Assembly (NCBI GenBank): GCA_945910005.1
Contig: OX246744.1
Coordinates: 4,454,350 to 4,518,349, forward strand
Source: Isoperla grammatica
Lineage: Eukaryota > Arthropoda > Insecta > Plecoptera > Perlodidae
DNA length: 64,000 nt
Direction: 5' to 3'
Shown here: piece after piece, positions 53,436 to 64,000 of the stretch
How positions within the stretch are numbered: the stretch's first letter is position 1
How the letters are laid out: every line of letters starts with the position of its first letter
The notes under the pieces: generated by a model
The model's input: the letters and a program-made list of their open reading frames with translations, nothing else
Database searches by the model: none
Told to the model about the DNA's origin: nothing
Made by a program: the position numbers and the translations under genes

Positions 53436-53765
53436 ATTACGTGATTTATAAGGCCAGCCCGTCAAACTTCCGTAATTATCTTAAAATCAGTGGTATGTCA
53501 CGCAGGTTTGTTTATATATGCTTAAAACAGATGTAATTGAAATTAATTAGAAGGAATGAAATATACTCTGGTTCTCTTACAAATCGCTACTATGTGTAAC
53601 ATTACGTAATTTATAATGACAGCACGTAAAATTTCCGTAATTATCTTGAAATCAGTGGTATGTCACGCAGGTTTGTTTATACATTCTTAAAAAATATGTA
53701 ATTAAGATTAATCAAAACGAATCAAATGAAATAATTACTCAGGTTCTCTTCCAAATTGCTACAAT
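53436..53765 (+). repeat. 165-bp tandem duplication
   Basis: cagtggtatgtcacgcaggt recurs exactly 165 bp apart (tgtca at 53,496 and 53,661). Units are about 85% alike. No coding potential. Confidence 0.88.
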
Positions 53766-56700
53766 GTGTGTAGATGGCTCACCACCCCCTGACACGATTT
53801 ATTTTGGATACAGGTGTATAAGGTTCAACTTCTAAAATCGAAATCGTGGGTGGACACCCATAAACAAGATATTATCAGTGTCTTCAGATAATAACCTAAA
53901 AAATATATGCAACATTCAAATCGTTTTGATAAAATCTGGTAATACAAAATAAGATCACAATTTTCTGATTTAGTCAAAATGTATTGAATGCTGAATATAT
54001 TTGTGGCGTTATCTGTAGACTCTGATAATATATAGCTGGGTTATCCACCCACAATTTCAATTTTTTAAAAGTTGTTTTAAAAATGTGAATGAACATAAAG
54101 GAGTAGATTCGCTGTTGGAGTTTCTGAAACTAATTTGTATATAATTGACGTGTTATTTATTAGGGGTACTCTAAAACCTTAACGAACATTAATTATGTCG
54201 AAAATACAGTTTTACTTGAATGGTGTATATATATATAGTTGAAACTTTCACTAAAGAAACTATTTAACAACAAAGCGATTTTTTTTGTCTAGAACAACAG
54301 AAACGCCGATAGTGAAGTATGGGAAATTAATGAGACGTCGGCAATTTATTGCAGAAAGTTATCTTCTGTCTGTTTACAAGAGTATTTCCCCTTACGCGTA
54401 CGCGAAAGATGTAACTTTTATCTGAGCGATGAGTAGAACTTCTTGGAAAGCAATTCCCTACACTGAAGAATAATGTTCTATTTCTTATTGACTTTGTAAA
54501 CCGAATAAAATGAGATCAAGAACCGTATCCAATAAGATGGATAATTGGATATACCGTAATATCTTATAACATTTGAAGAAATTATATTTCAAATTGTTTG
54601 AATGATCGAACCATGTGGTTTTTTTTATTTAATATCTATGTGACCAGAGTATTGCAAAGTGAACGAGAAGAAAGAAGAAGAAATTTATACAAAAAGTCAC
54701 TTTGTAATATGATATGAGAATGTGTTTTTGATTTAATACGTGAAAATTATAAATTGTTATGCTACGTCTAGAAAACTTAGAGCATCCTAATATCAAAATC
54801 AAAATATATTATTTTTGTTTTAGAGGCTAGTTTGTTTGTGTTTCAGACTCTTGATTATAGCGGCTCGATACAAAAAAAAGTGTATTATTTCCACCTTTAT
54901 TAATAATTATGGACACCACACTTCCTTACCATTCGCTGTTGTTGCTATATAGCATTACGTCCAAATCATACACTTCATAGCATAACAGTACAGTCAACAT
55001 TAGGTTTAAGATTAATTGACATAGTCTTTAGTCTTTCATTTTGTGCGCGAACAACTTCACAACATAAACCACAATAATCCACATTTCTTGACAATAACCG
55101 CTGGCAATTATTTACCACTTTTAAGGTCATGTCAACATACCAAAGTACCATTATCGTTAGAACAAGTAATCTTATGATTTAAAGGAGACATGTTTGTAGT
55201 ATAATTACGATATGAATTATTATTAGGTAAGCTGCTTATTTGTCATCGTTATGCGAGTTAATGAGAGCCGAATTAGGTCAGCTGGAATTATTAAAATTAA
55301 TGTAGTTTTGCAAACCATGCATGAATGCAAAAATCTTTAACTGTTTTATTATTAAAATTCTAAATCAGCTGTGCTACAAAGAAACAAGGTGGAAAGATGA
55401 AACCGCATTTGTGAGGATGTTTTGAATACAGAATTAAATCTTTTGTTAAATTAAAATATAAGTTATTTATGTAATAAGAGTGGAAAGAAGGTTAATGGTA
55501 TTGAAGATGTAAGGTTGCCCAAGAATTTGTGAGAATCCTTTGGATAAATTAAATCCAGGATTTAGATCTGGAACTGTTACGAATTTGGTTTTAAAGGTAT
55601 CGTTAATTGGTGAAACATACTGACAAACAAATTTCTAGGACAGCCCAATAACGCTGCAAACATTGTTGGTCATTATAGTGATTCATTTTAATTTGTAAAT
55701 TTCTAATTTCACATACAACCTTTTACTTAGACTTTGATAAGGAACTGAACTGAGAAACTATGAAAATAAAGAAATTGAGATAAAGCCCAGTCCTATCTCA
55801 GCCCTCAGCCAACTTTATTTAACATGAATGAGCACCACCAATATTTCTGCAACCATATACATTACGTATTAGTGTAAACCAACAACAAAACCATTGACTT
55901 TCGTAAAGGAAATAGATGTAAGCTACTCTACTGGGCAATATTCGCTCTACTGCATTTCCCATCAATCCATTCCCTTCAACGGCAACTAGCTCAGATTCCC
56001 TCACTGACCCACATCGCATGGGATTTATACCCCAACAATGTAGCGACATAAATCAATAATGAAATACTAAGACAAGGTGACAAGTTCGGGAGGGGGGTGC
56101 TTCGCTATATGGTGTTGACACTGGTGTATACAGAAAGAGGCTGGAGCCCACCCCCTTCCCGAAATCCCAACTTTAATAATTATACTCTGCAAATCATCTA
56201 AATTTACGGAAACAAACAAATATGTTGACGTAGTAATTTCTATATTTGCTTAGTCGGGAAACACTCCCGTAGGTGGAGTTATATAAGTTGTAAAAATGTA
56301 CTAATGTTTGTACGTAATGTATGTTTGTGCAATGTATCCCCTCGAACAAAGCACCCCAACTTCCTTTAAAACACATTGAAACCACTTCAAAAATGCGAAT
56401 TCTTCAGAAAATTGCCCGCGGCGCTATTGCGGGGGGCACACCCGACCCCCCCCCCCCCCACCCCCCCTCCGAATTGTATCGTTTGTGGAGTACCTAATTA
56501 AAACTATGTTCTACTATAGGCAGCCCCCATCGAAATATATTCCTGCGTACGCCACTGGTTGCATGCTGACGTGGCGATATGTATGCAGATATGGTGCAAC
56601 AAATTCAAGCATATACACTCTACAAATGATGTTGATTGCTGACTTTGAAAACAACTCTGTCAACGTATGCTTTCTGTTGACATTGTCTGACGTTAAACAA

Positions 56701-57340
56701 AGTTATAACGTCTCAGTGTTAACAACATAATATAGTATTTGTCCTGAAACAACCGTACATATTATTTAGTCAAAGCTATAGTGAATCGTAGCGAAACAAA
56801 AACCTATTAAAATAGTTCCCGCTGGTTGATCACTTATCAATCTCTCGTCTTTGACGAACACATCTTAAGGTGGTTTCGGGAAACCTCTTAGCAACGCCCT
56901 TGTCACGACTCAAACCCACAACCGTCTGCAACTTCGCTAACCAAAACAAATAACATATTCTTGCATGAGATTTATAACATCCGTTGAAAAAACATTGTTT
57001 TCACCAACCTCAGATAATAGACACTATTGCAACAGTTCACTACTTACGAAAGAACTTTCGCAAAAGGTTAAATCCTCGCTTTGTTTTGCCAGCATTTCTA
57101 ATTTATCTGACGCTGAGTTTGTGAACAAAATGTTTTTGGAACTCTATTAAAAAACGTTTTCAACGGAGGGAAAAGCTGTAAAATGATTTGCATCACACTT
57201 GGCCTTGGCCCAAATAGACTGAGGGGTATTTGGAGATTTTCCCTTGCCAACTTAATGGGACTGGGAAATGTGATATGCCACGCTCGGGAGATAGAGTCTA
57301 TTCGCTGTAAGCGCCACGTTTTATGCTGATAACTGCGCAT

Positions 57341-57570
57341 AGGGTCTATTCTGTAACTTTGTTATTCTATATTCAGCAACGAGGGGTCGTTTCTGTAACT
57401 TTGTTATTGTATATTCAGCCACGAGGGGGTCTATTCTGTAACTTTGTTATTGTATATTCAGAAACGAATTCTGCTTGATTTTAAACTTATTAAGTAGAAA
57501 GTAATGTAATATTGAAGGAAAAAGTATGAATTCATGCAGGATATAGAATACAAAGTTACAGAATAGGGCC
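57341..57570. mobile_element. Palindromic element with one end triplicated
   Basis: ctgtaactttgttatt recurs at 57,351, 57,393 and 57,436 (42-43 bp period), and one mirrored copy, acaaagttacagaatagggc, lies at about 57,550. It looks like an inverted-repeat element whose left end was tandemly repeated. Confidence 0.75.
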
Positions 57571-57961
57571 CCAGGAAAACTTGACCAAAAATTACATTTA
57601 AATTAATTTGTTTGAATAATATTAAAGTACATACTTGAACTTTATGGTTTTAATGTATATTTCATGGGATACCATAGACATTTTATTTACTAGGTCAGTG
57701 TTATGTTGTGAATCTTTTAATGTCTGTCAACGTAAGATATAATGATATTTCGATTACCAAGATATATAAAGTCGCTTTTTAATTAATTACATCATAAACT
57801 GGTGGTAAGGAACATTGTATTAAGGGGCCTCGTCTACTCTAGCCACCAGCAATGTGTATGTTTTATGTAATTCTAACATATTGCAAATCAATAATAGTCT
57901 CGTGTGGTGTAGAGAAGAATCAAGTAGAGTCTAAGGAATGTAGAGTGTAGAGTGGACTCAC

Positions 57962-58046
57962 CTCTCCTCGTGTCACCCTCTAGGGGTGGTCCGAGGCTAT
58001 AATCCTCTCGGTGAGCTACCTCACAGCACGCCGCGCCATAGCACAC
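57962..58046 (-). other. Exon-like 85-nt segment (5'UTR or unknown coding exon)
   Basis: The minus strand has acceptor gtgtgttccag, 85 nt, and a strong donor GAG-AG|gtgagt. The segment is GC-richer than its AT-rich surroundings. Two readings are possible. As a 5'UTR exon of thin it would hold a seven-codon upstream ORF (MARRAVR). As a coding exon of an unknown gene, one frame is open throughout (VCYGAACCEVAHREDYSLGP, then a further eight residues). The open frame is not significant at this length. I see no partner exons. Confidence 0.4.
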
Positions 58047-58109
58047 CTGGAACACACACGTTACGTCACTGTTAGTATACTGCTCTACTCGCCTTATCTA
58101 TTTGCATAG

Positions 58110-58500
58110 TTTATTTTATTTTATTTCATTATATTATATTTTATTTTATTTTATTTTATTTTATTTTATTTTATTTTATTTTATTTTATTTTATTTTATT
58201 TTATTTTATTTTATTTTATTTTATTTTATTTTATTTTATTTTATTTTATTTTATTTTATTTTATTTTATTTTATTTTATTTTATTTTATTTTATTTTATT
58301 TTATTTTATTTTATTTTATTTTATTTTATTTTATTTTATTTTATTTTATTAAATTTTATTTTATTTTATTTTATTTTATTTTATTTTATTTTATTTTATT
58401 TTATTTTATTTTATTTTATTTTATTTTATTTTATTTTATTTTATTTCATTTCATTTCATTTCATTTCATTTCATTTCATTTCATTTCATTTCATTTTTTA
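58110..58500 (+). repeat. Compound (TTTTA)n (TTTCA)n pentanucleotide repeat
   Basis: About sixty TTTTA units (to 58,443) with one interruption near 58,350, followed by exactly ten TTTCA units (58,444-58,493). On the thin sense strand it reads TGAAA then TAAAA. It lies about 65 bp upstream of the exon-like segment at 57,962-58,046. Confidence 0.97.
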
Positions 58501-59369
58501 TTTTTTTATATTATTTATTTATTACAATATATTTGTGGAAACAACTCTTGGAAACAACTATTTTAGGAGACAGCAAGGGCACGAGGAGAAATTGTGACCC
58601 TGTGTATCAACCACTTAACAGTCAGTTTTAATTTTGTTTTGAATAAATCAATTTTAAAATCCCTATCTCGAGTTACTGGTGATTCATCATCCTTGACCTA
58701 CTCCACGGTGGAACCAGGTAGTAGATAACCATTGTTTTTCGTTTATGTATGGCTGCATTTATTTATGCACTCATTCTGTCCTAATAATTTATAAAACTGA
58801 TTTACAACCTCCAACAATGCATAGAACTTGACATTGCATAATAAAACAATAACAATAACAATGCAATACAAGTATGAAAGAGTGATTTATCAACAAATAA
58901 TACAGTTCTAGAGAACGCTGACCAAAACCGGATGGTTTATGGTAGAAAAAAAAAAAATGCATTTAAAATTATATACGAGATCTGTGCCAGGCACTAAATA
59001 GAGTGCAGATATTTTTGTTGTTGACATTGTTTGAATCTCCACTCAATAGTTATGCAACCATACTTTAATTTATTAATTTATTTTATTAATAATTATTATT
59101 GTTTGAAATATTTATTATTGTTTAAATCAGGGAGAAAACTCAGGTTCCCTTGAAATGGTTTAAGTTTGTATGGTTTCACTGTTTTGTTTGATGTACACAT
59201 ATGTTTCAATAAAAAAAAATAACAAATATGATTGATTATAAATAATTTAATATGATAAGAATAAATTATGATATGATTGTCGGGTTGTCACAGGGGTAAA
59301 GGGTGGTCACATAGCGACGGAGGGGAGAGTCAAAGACAATAATAAAACAACGAAGCACTAAAATTAATA

Positions 59370-59610
59370 AATTCAAAGTTGTTCTGAATCAGCCTTGTTG
59401 ATTCTGACATTTGTCCGCAGGTGTTCGCACTGTCCAATCACTGATTCATATGTTTCGTATTTGAAATATCTATCTTTGATTGGTTATCGCTTACTCGTCG
59501 ATGGTGTTCGGAGCCTACAGGGTTGGTTTAGTTGCTTTAAATTAAAGTCCCCCACTGCAAATCAGTTAAATTACTGAGTGGGTAGACTCTAAATGCGATT
59601 TTTTATTTTT
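59370..59610 (+). mobile_element. SINE family B, 5'-truncated copy
   Basis: aattcaaagttgttctgaat to gagtgggtagactctaaatg with an AT-rich tail; same body as 11,726. Confidence 0.8.
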
Positions 59611-60059
59611 TTATTATTTAAACTGAGATAATCTCCAAGTCTACTGGGCTTATATTCTCAGTATTCTATCTTAAAATGAACCCCATGCTTACCCGATATC
59701 TTCCCGTCCGTAATGTACAAATCCAATTCCTCCACTGAATTATAGAAAACGAGAATGCAGGAAGACAGACTACTCCTAACATATAGCTGAACCTTGATCT
59801 TCACTTCACTTCTAAGCGATCCTTCTGCCGTGAAACACAGTATTATTGTCAGCAAGGCATTCGTCCAACTAGTGTATCATAATACCACGAACTGTTAGGG
59901 GTGTGTTTGTGTGTGTGCTATCGCTGTGCAGTGTAGACCTATACAGTGCAATAGTGATTTTAATACTGAAGTAAGTGTATGATGAATTATGTATATTTGT
60001 AGTGTGGTGTTCGAGACGATGATGGGTGGTATAGATGAAGATGAAGTTACTAACATTCG

Positions 60060-60150
60060 GCCATGGCTTATGCGGGATTCGAACCCATGTACCAAGGTGC
60101 CATCGCTTAGGACCAGCGCTCTAACCACATGGAATACCGCATACGGTAAG
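60060..60150 (-). mobile_element. tRNA-like SINE head
   Basis: Minus strand: TGTGGTTAGAGCGCTGGTC (A box) and ATGGGTTCGAATCCCGC (perfect B box). The acceptor and anticodon stems pair badly, so it is not a functional tRNA. Confidence 0.62.
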
Positions 60151-60454
60151 TGTAGAATTAACACAAATAAAGGCAGGTAATTGAAAATGTAAGATTGTTG
60201 CTATAGTATAGGAACATGATAACTCAGTAGAAAAAAATCGTGAACAGTGATTTTGGTACGGAGCATGTTTATAAATTAGCATACCATTTAATTATCCTTG
60301 TTATCAAGCTATTTGTGTCTTAACAATCTTATAACCTGACTTAATTGGTCACCTTAAATGGGGGAAAATGGTGCTTTTGCTTGAAAGCCCATACCGCTAA
60401 TAAACCGTACAATAAACGTGATAATACCGTAAATAAATAAATAAATAAATAAAT

Positions 60455-60820
60455 AAAAAAAATCCCGCTTCATGCAGAAGTTTTTTTAACTTCTAATATG
60501 GATTCACTTCTTGTCTTAGGAATAAGTAAACGGCGACTTTGGAGCCGTCGTAGCAACAAAGCACTCAATAAATTCAGTTGTTCTGAATCGGCCTTGTTGA
60601 TTCTGGCATTCGTCCACAGGTGCTCGCACTGTCCAATCACTGATTCATGTTTTATATTTGACATATCGATCTTTGATTGGTTATCGCTCACTCATCGATG
60701 GTGTTCGGAGCCTACAGGGTTGGGTCAGTCGCTTTAAATTTAAGTCCCCCACTGAAAATCAGTCTTGTTACAAAGTGGGTAGACTCTAAATGCGAATTTA
60801 TTTACTTTATTTAAACCAGA
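60455..60820 (+). mobile_element. SINE family B copy
   Basis: aatcccgcttcatgcagaag (remnant of the head) to gggtagactctaaatgcgaa with an AT-rich tail. An (AAAT)n stretch just precedes it, possibly the tail of an earlier insertion. Confidence 0.82.
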
Positions 60821-61410
60821 TATATCCAACTTGAACATAAAATACCGTGTCTGATTTAACTGTAGACCCGTCCTGGATTGAATATATTCTCAGCTCCAAC
60901 AATAACTCACAGCTACTTTAGAACAGGAGAGCATTGTTGTAATTAGGTTAATATCACAACGGATTATCTGACAGATGTTACCGCTCTGGCGAACAGTGTG
61001 GGAGGTTTATATACAAACACCCCGGTTAGTTGGCAGGCTGATCTCGCCGTTATACGTCAATATGTTAGAAGTACGGACGTTCCATCAACCTGCACTGTAT
61101 AATCGCTAATTTATATATGTTTAAGTCGCTTTAAAATGGTTCAAAATTGGAGAAAAAAAAAATCAAAAATATGTTAACCCTAGGGAATTTAGTATTCTAT
61201 CTTGTGAGTATTTCTTTGCTCTAATAAATATTTCCGTTTATTTCTTATCGTTAATCGCCGACCTACTGACTGTGAAACTAAAATTGCAATGTAAGAAGTA
61301 AGGAAGACCCAGACTATGGGTACTCAGGTACTAGTAATACATTGCTTTTAGTTACGTATATTACTCATACGTATACATTTTAGAAGTGGTAACATTAAGT
61401 TATGTTATGC

Positions 61411-61577
61411 AGACATTACACGACTCAATACTTTCGTCAAACTTTTTGAATTCAAGAACAAAAGCGAATCAAAAACAGTTTGGTAAAAAACTGCAACAAT
61501 ATAGCTTCTTTTAATTAATGCTTTTTTGTCCTTGAATTCAATAAGTTTGACGAAAGTATTGAACCGTGTAATGTGGG
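61411..61577. mobile_element. MITE family E, uninterrupted copy (empty site)
   Basis: Reads gacattacacgactcaatac at the left and returns through gtttgacgaaagtattgaac at the right. It is the uninterrupted version of the element at 94-409 and shows the TTA where family A inserted. Confidence 0.82.
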
Positions 61578-62776
61578 TATTATGGTGGGGTGTGGTACCC
61601 AAGGGGGTTCCCACGGGGGGAACCTAACCCCACCCCGAAAGTAATCGGTGCCTGACCCCAAAATGTGATATGTCGGCACGCCACTGTATATGGCCGGTTG
61701 TCTGACATATGTTATCACTCGGACGGACAGGGCCGGAGAGTTATCCGAACACCCTGGTTAGTTGGCATGATAGCCTCGTGGTAAACAACTCCAGTATTAG
61801 CCTAGGCTAAGCGTTACGTAACAATGACAAGACTTAATGTCGATCTACACTGCGGTATCTCCGATTTCTCTCCACTAAAATTGTTTTAAAATCCTTCAAA
61901 AACTGTCAAAAAGTTAAAACAAAATATGTAATCCCATGGAGAATTTAGTGCTCTTTGTCATCAATGTTTCTTTGTTCTAATAAATAATTTCGTTTAGAAA
62001 ATATAATTTAATTGTAAAATGTGTGTTTAAAAAATACATTACCAAAGTTAAATATGAAGATTTGATGAAGGTAATTTGAGCAAAGAAACATGCATAACAA
62101 AAAAAAAGGGAACAATTCTCTAGAGGGGATGACATTTTTGCTTTACTTTGCGACAATTTAAAAATAATCTAAACCTAAAATATAATGAATCGTTTATCAT
62201 TAAACGTACATAACCGTGATTTGAACCATCCATTTTAGATGTATTTAATATTAATTATATTATAATAATATGCATTTATTAAATTTAATCGAATTATAAT
62301 AAAAGTGTTTCACCCTATAACGCTATACGAATTCAATCTTCAATTTACCTCTCGTTGTAGAAATATTTCGCATTTATTTGAAACATTGAACATTTTACAA
62401 TTCATTCAAGACTTCGTTTTGATGAAATTTTAGAATTCTCAATATTTCGTAGAATTATTCTGTGGTTATATATTTTGTCATTGGAATAACATCATTGCAA
62501 TGATAAAGACGTAAAGCTTTACTAAGCAGCAGTTATGGACTTCTTTATAACCCAATCTGCAATAAACCTGAGTTGCTTATCTTACCTAACAGCGGTTAAA
62601 CTGCAAAGCGATAAAATGCACATTATGACAACATTGTTATTACTACTAAGAAATTCTATCTTCTACCGTAAAACATTTAGTCTATTTCCGTTATACGTTT
62701 CGAACATATCTCCTTATCTCAATCTACCTCTGCGCAGAATTAAGGGTAAAGGGGAAGTGACGCGGGGGGGGGGAGA

Positions 62777-63121
62777 GGGGAAGAGTAGTCTCATGTTTAA
62801 ACCGCACATAAAGTTCATGTTTTAAATATATCTCAAGAATAATACACGAAATTGGAAAACTTAGATAAAGCGCATTGTGGTTTGATAAGCCTTACAGGCT
62901 ATCTACACATTAGTTGTTATCTTTATTGAATATGTATGACTAATGGATTTTATTATCAAAATAAAATACACTATACTGCGTATGAGATTTGATATCATTC
63001 AATGTGTAGAGTTCACCTAACCACAGTGCCCTATATATAATCAGATTTTTTATTTCAAATAGCATTCCTGATATATAATTTAAAAATGAAATTTGATGCG
63101 ATTTTTATATTGAGAGTATCC
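62777..63121. mobile_element. Inverted-repeat MITE family C, copy 3
   Basis: aaatatatctcaagaataat at the left, cctgatatataatttaaaaa at the right, and ccacagtgccct inside. More diverged than the copies at 21 and 22.8 kb. Confidence 0.75.
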
Positions 63122-64000
63122 CTGGTTTTCAAGCTGGGTCCGCCGCTGCAGAGCGGGAGATTTGAAGATTTTCTGTTCGTATCTTCCAAAACAAATTTCG
63201 AAAAAGAAATTGTGATTAGATAGCTACAGCTTACAAAAAATTTATCCATGTCAAATTACCTAACGTTTGGTTTAAATACGATAATGTGATAGTATTGTAC
63301 TATCGGATTGAATACAAAGGTTATGAACCTTGAATGTATTTTGTTTTCTTATCTGTAGACCCTGATAATATCTAGCTGGGTTGTCTTCTCACATAGTCGA
63401 TTTTAAAAGTTGTTTTTATATGAAAAAAAAACCTTAAACTTCAAAATCTCACCTAAAATCCTTAAAATCTCAAAACAAACCTTAAAATCTCAAAATAAAC
63501 CTTACAATCTCACGCTTTTTTGAGCTCTGACTGCCGTGGACTCTTAAAGACCGAGATCAGACCCTAAGATGAAGAACGAATATGGCAAGATGGCTACAAC
63601 AATTAAGTTAAGCCATCTGAGGGATGAAGTTTTATCCAGTTAAATATCTTATCGCGGGTATTGGTTTAAAAGTATAAGACGACACTTTTTGACTCCGTGC
63701 TACTTATTTTTAATGATCTTTTCCACTTTTCTTGATGCTAAGCACTGCGCATATCGCTTCGTATTACGTTGATTGTAGTTGTGGGATTATCCTTTAATGG
63801 TGAAGCTAACTTTGAAAGTCCGTTGGGAGGGAGAAGTTTTTTGTGGTTTTAAATTTTAATAAGTTGCGAATGGAATCAGGAAATTGGTTATTGATTGTAA
63901 TAAAATTCATTATTTTTAACGACCTTTTCTGGTCGGATTAAATATTTTTGATCGGGAACAGTGAATCGAGGCTATAAATATTATTGTTGTCTTACTGCGG
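63122..64000. other. AT-rich sequence, no gene seen
   Basis: A short tandem repeat of cttaaaatctcaaaacaaac type lies at 63,460-63,515. The motif tgtagaccctgataatatctagctgggtt (in pieces, about 63,355) also occurs near 54,015-54,045 (tagactctgataatatatag), suggesting another dispersed element. No exons recognised. Confidence 0.55.

Noticed and set aside
58102..58566. Long plus-strand open frame of repeating FILFY residues
   Set aside because: It is the translation of the TTTTA pentanucleotide repeat; a five-base unit without stops stays open in every third shift.
58610..58725. Possible LTR end (gaataaatc near ctccacggtggaacca)
   Set aside because: No second LTR, no primer-binding site I can identify and no gag/pol open frame nearby.
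60060..60150. Possible genuine tRNA gene
   Set aside because: The A and B boxes are good but acceptor and anticodon stems do not pair; fits a SINE head.

Overview
The window is eukaryotic and almost certainly from an insect (at least an arthropod). It has intron-split genes with GT-AG junctions, AT-rich introns and spacers, and a dense load of short mobile elements. An orcokinin neuropeptide gene and the muscle TRIM-NHL gene thin are both present, and a short CCTAA run matches the insect telomere motif. I cannot name the species.

Layout. Positions 1-2755 are repeat-rich and lie upstream of, or inside an intron of, the orcokinin gene. The last two coding exons of that gene (+ strand, 2756-2852 and 3678-3798) encode three orcokinin-type peptides. 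Positions 4.1-10.4 kb are a convergent intergenic spacer full of SINEs, poly-C tandem repeats and a 157-bp duplication. From 35,334 down to 10,630 (- strand) lies the complete coding region of a 20-exon gene. I recognise it as thin (tn, also called abba), the insect TRIM32-like protein. The 20 exons join in frame at every junction to 4,002 nt, or 1,333 residues plus a stop. Domain order is RING (exons 1-2), B-box-like Cys/His cluster (exons 2-3), coiled coil (exon 4), a long disordered Ser/Thr/Arg/Glu-rich middle with repeated SRYG-like motifs (exons 6-15), and six NHL repeats (exons 16-20) ending in VQVF and the stop.

Upstream of the thin start codon, 35.4-64 kb holds no convincing protein gene. 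It is probably the 5' intron and promoter territory of thin. Candidate non-coding first exons or promoters lie near 44.3-44.45 kb and 49.9-50.2 kb, and a small exon-like segment lies at 57,962-58,046. The rest is hairpin MITEs, tRNA-derived SINEs, tandem repeats and a compound TTTTA/TTTCA pentanucleotide tract.

Notable observations: two independent 148-bp-period tandem duplications of thin exon ends (one is a coiled-coil exon decoy with an in-frame stop, the other a 36-nt microexon array); a 46-bp intronic minisatellite that forms the upstream side of an NHL exon acceptor; a CT tract directly behind the thin stop codon; a TTTTA/TTTCA repeat resembling those of human familial myoclonic epilepsy; a MITE-in-MITE insertion whose empty site is also in the window; and a 5S-rRNA-related SINE.
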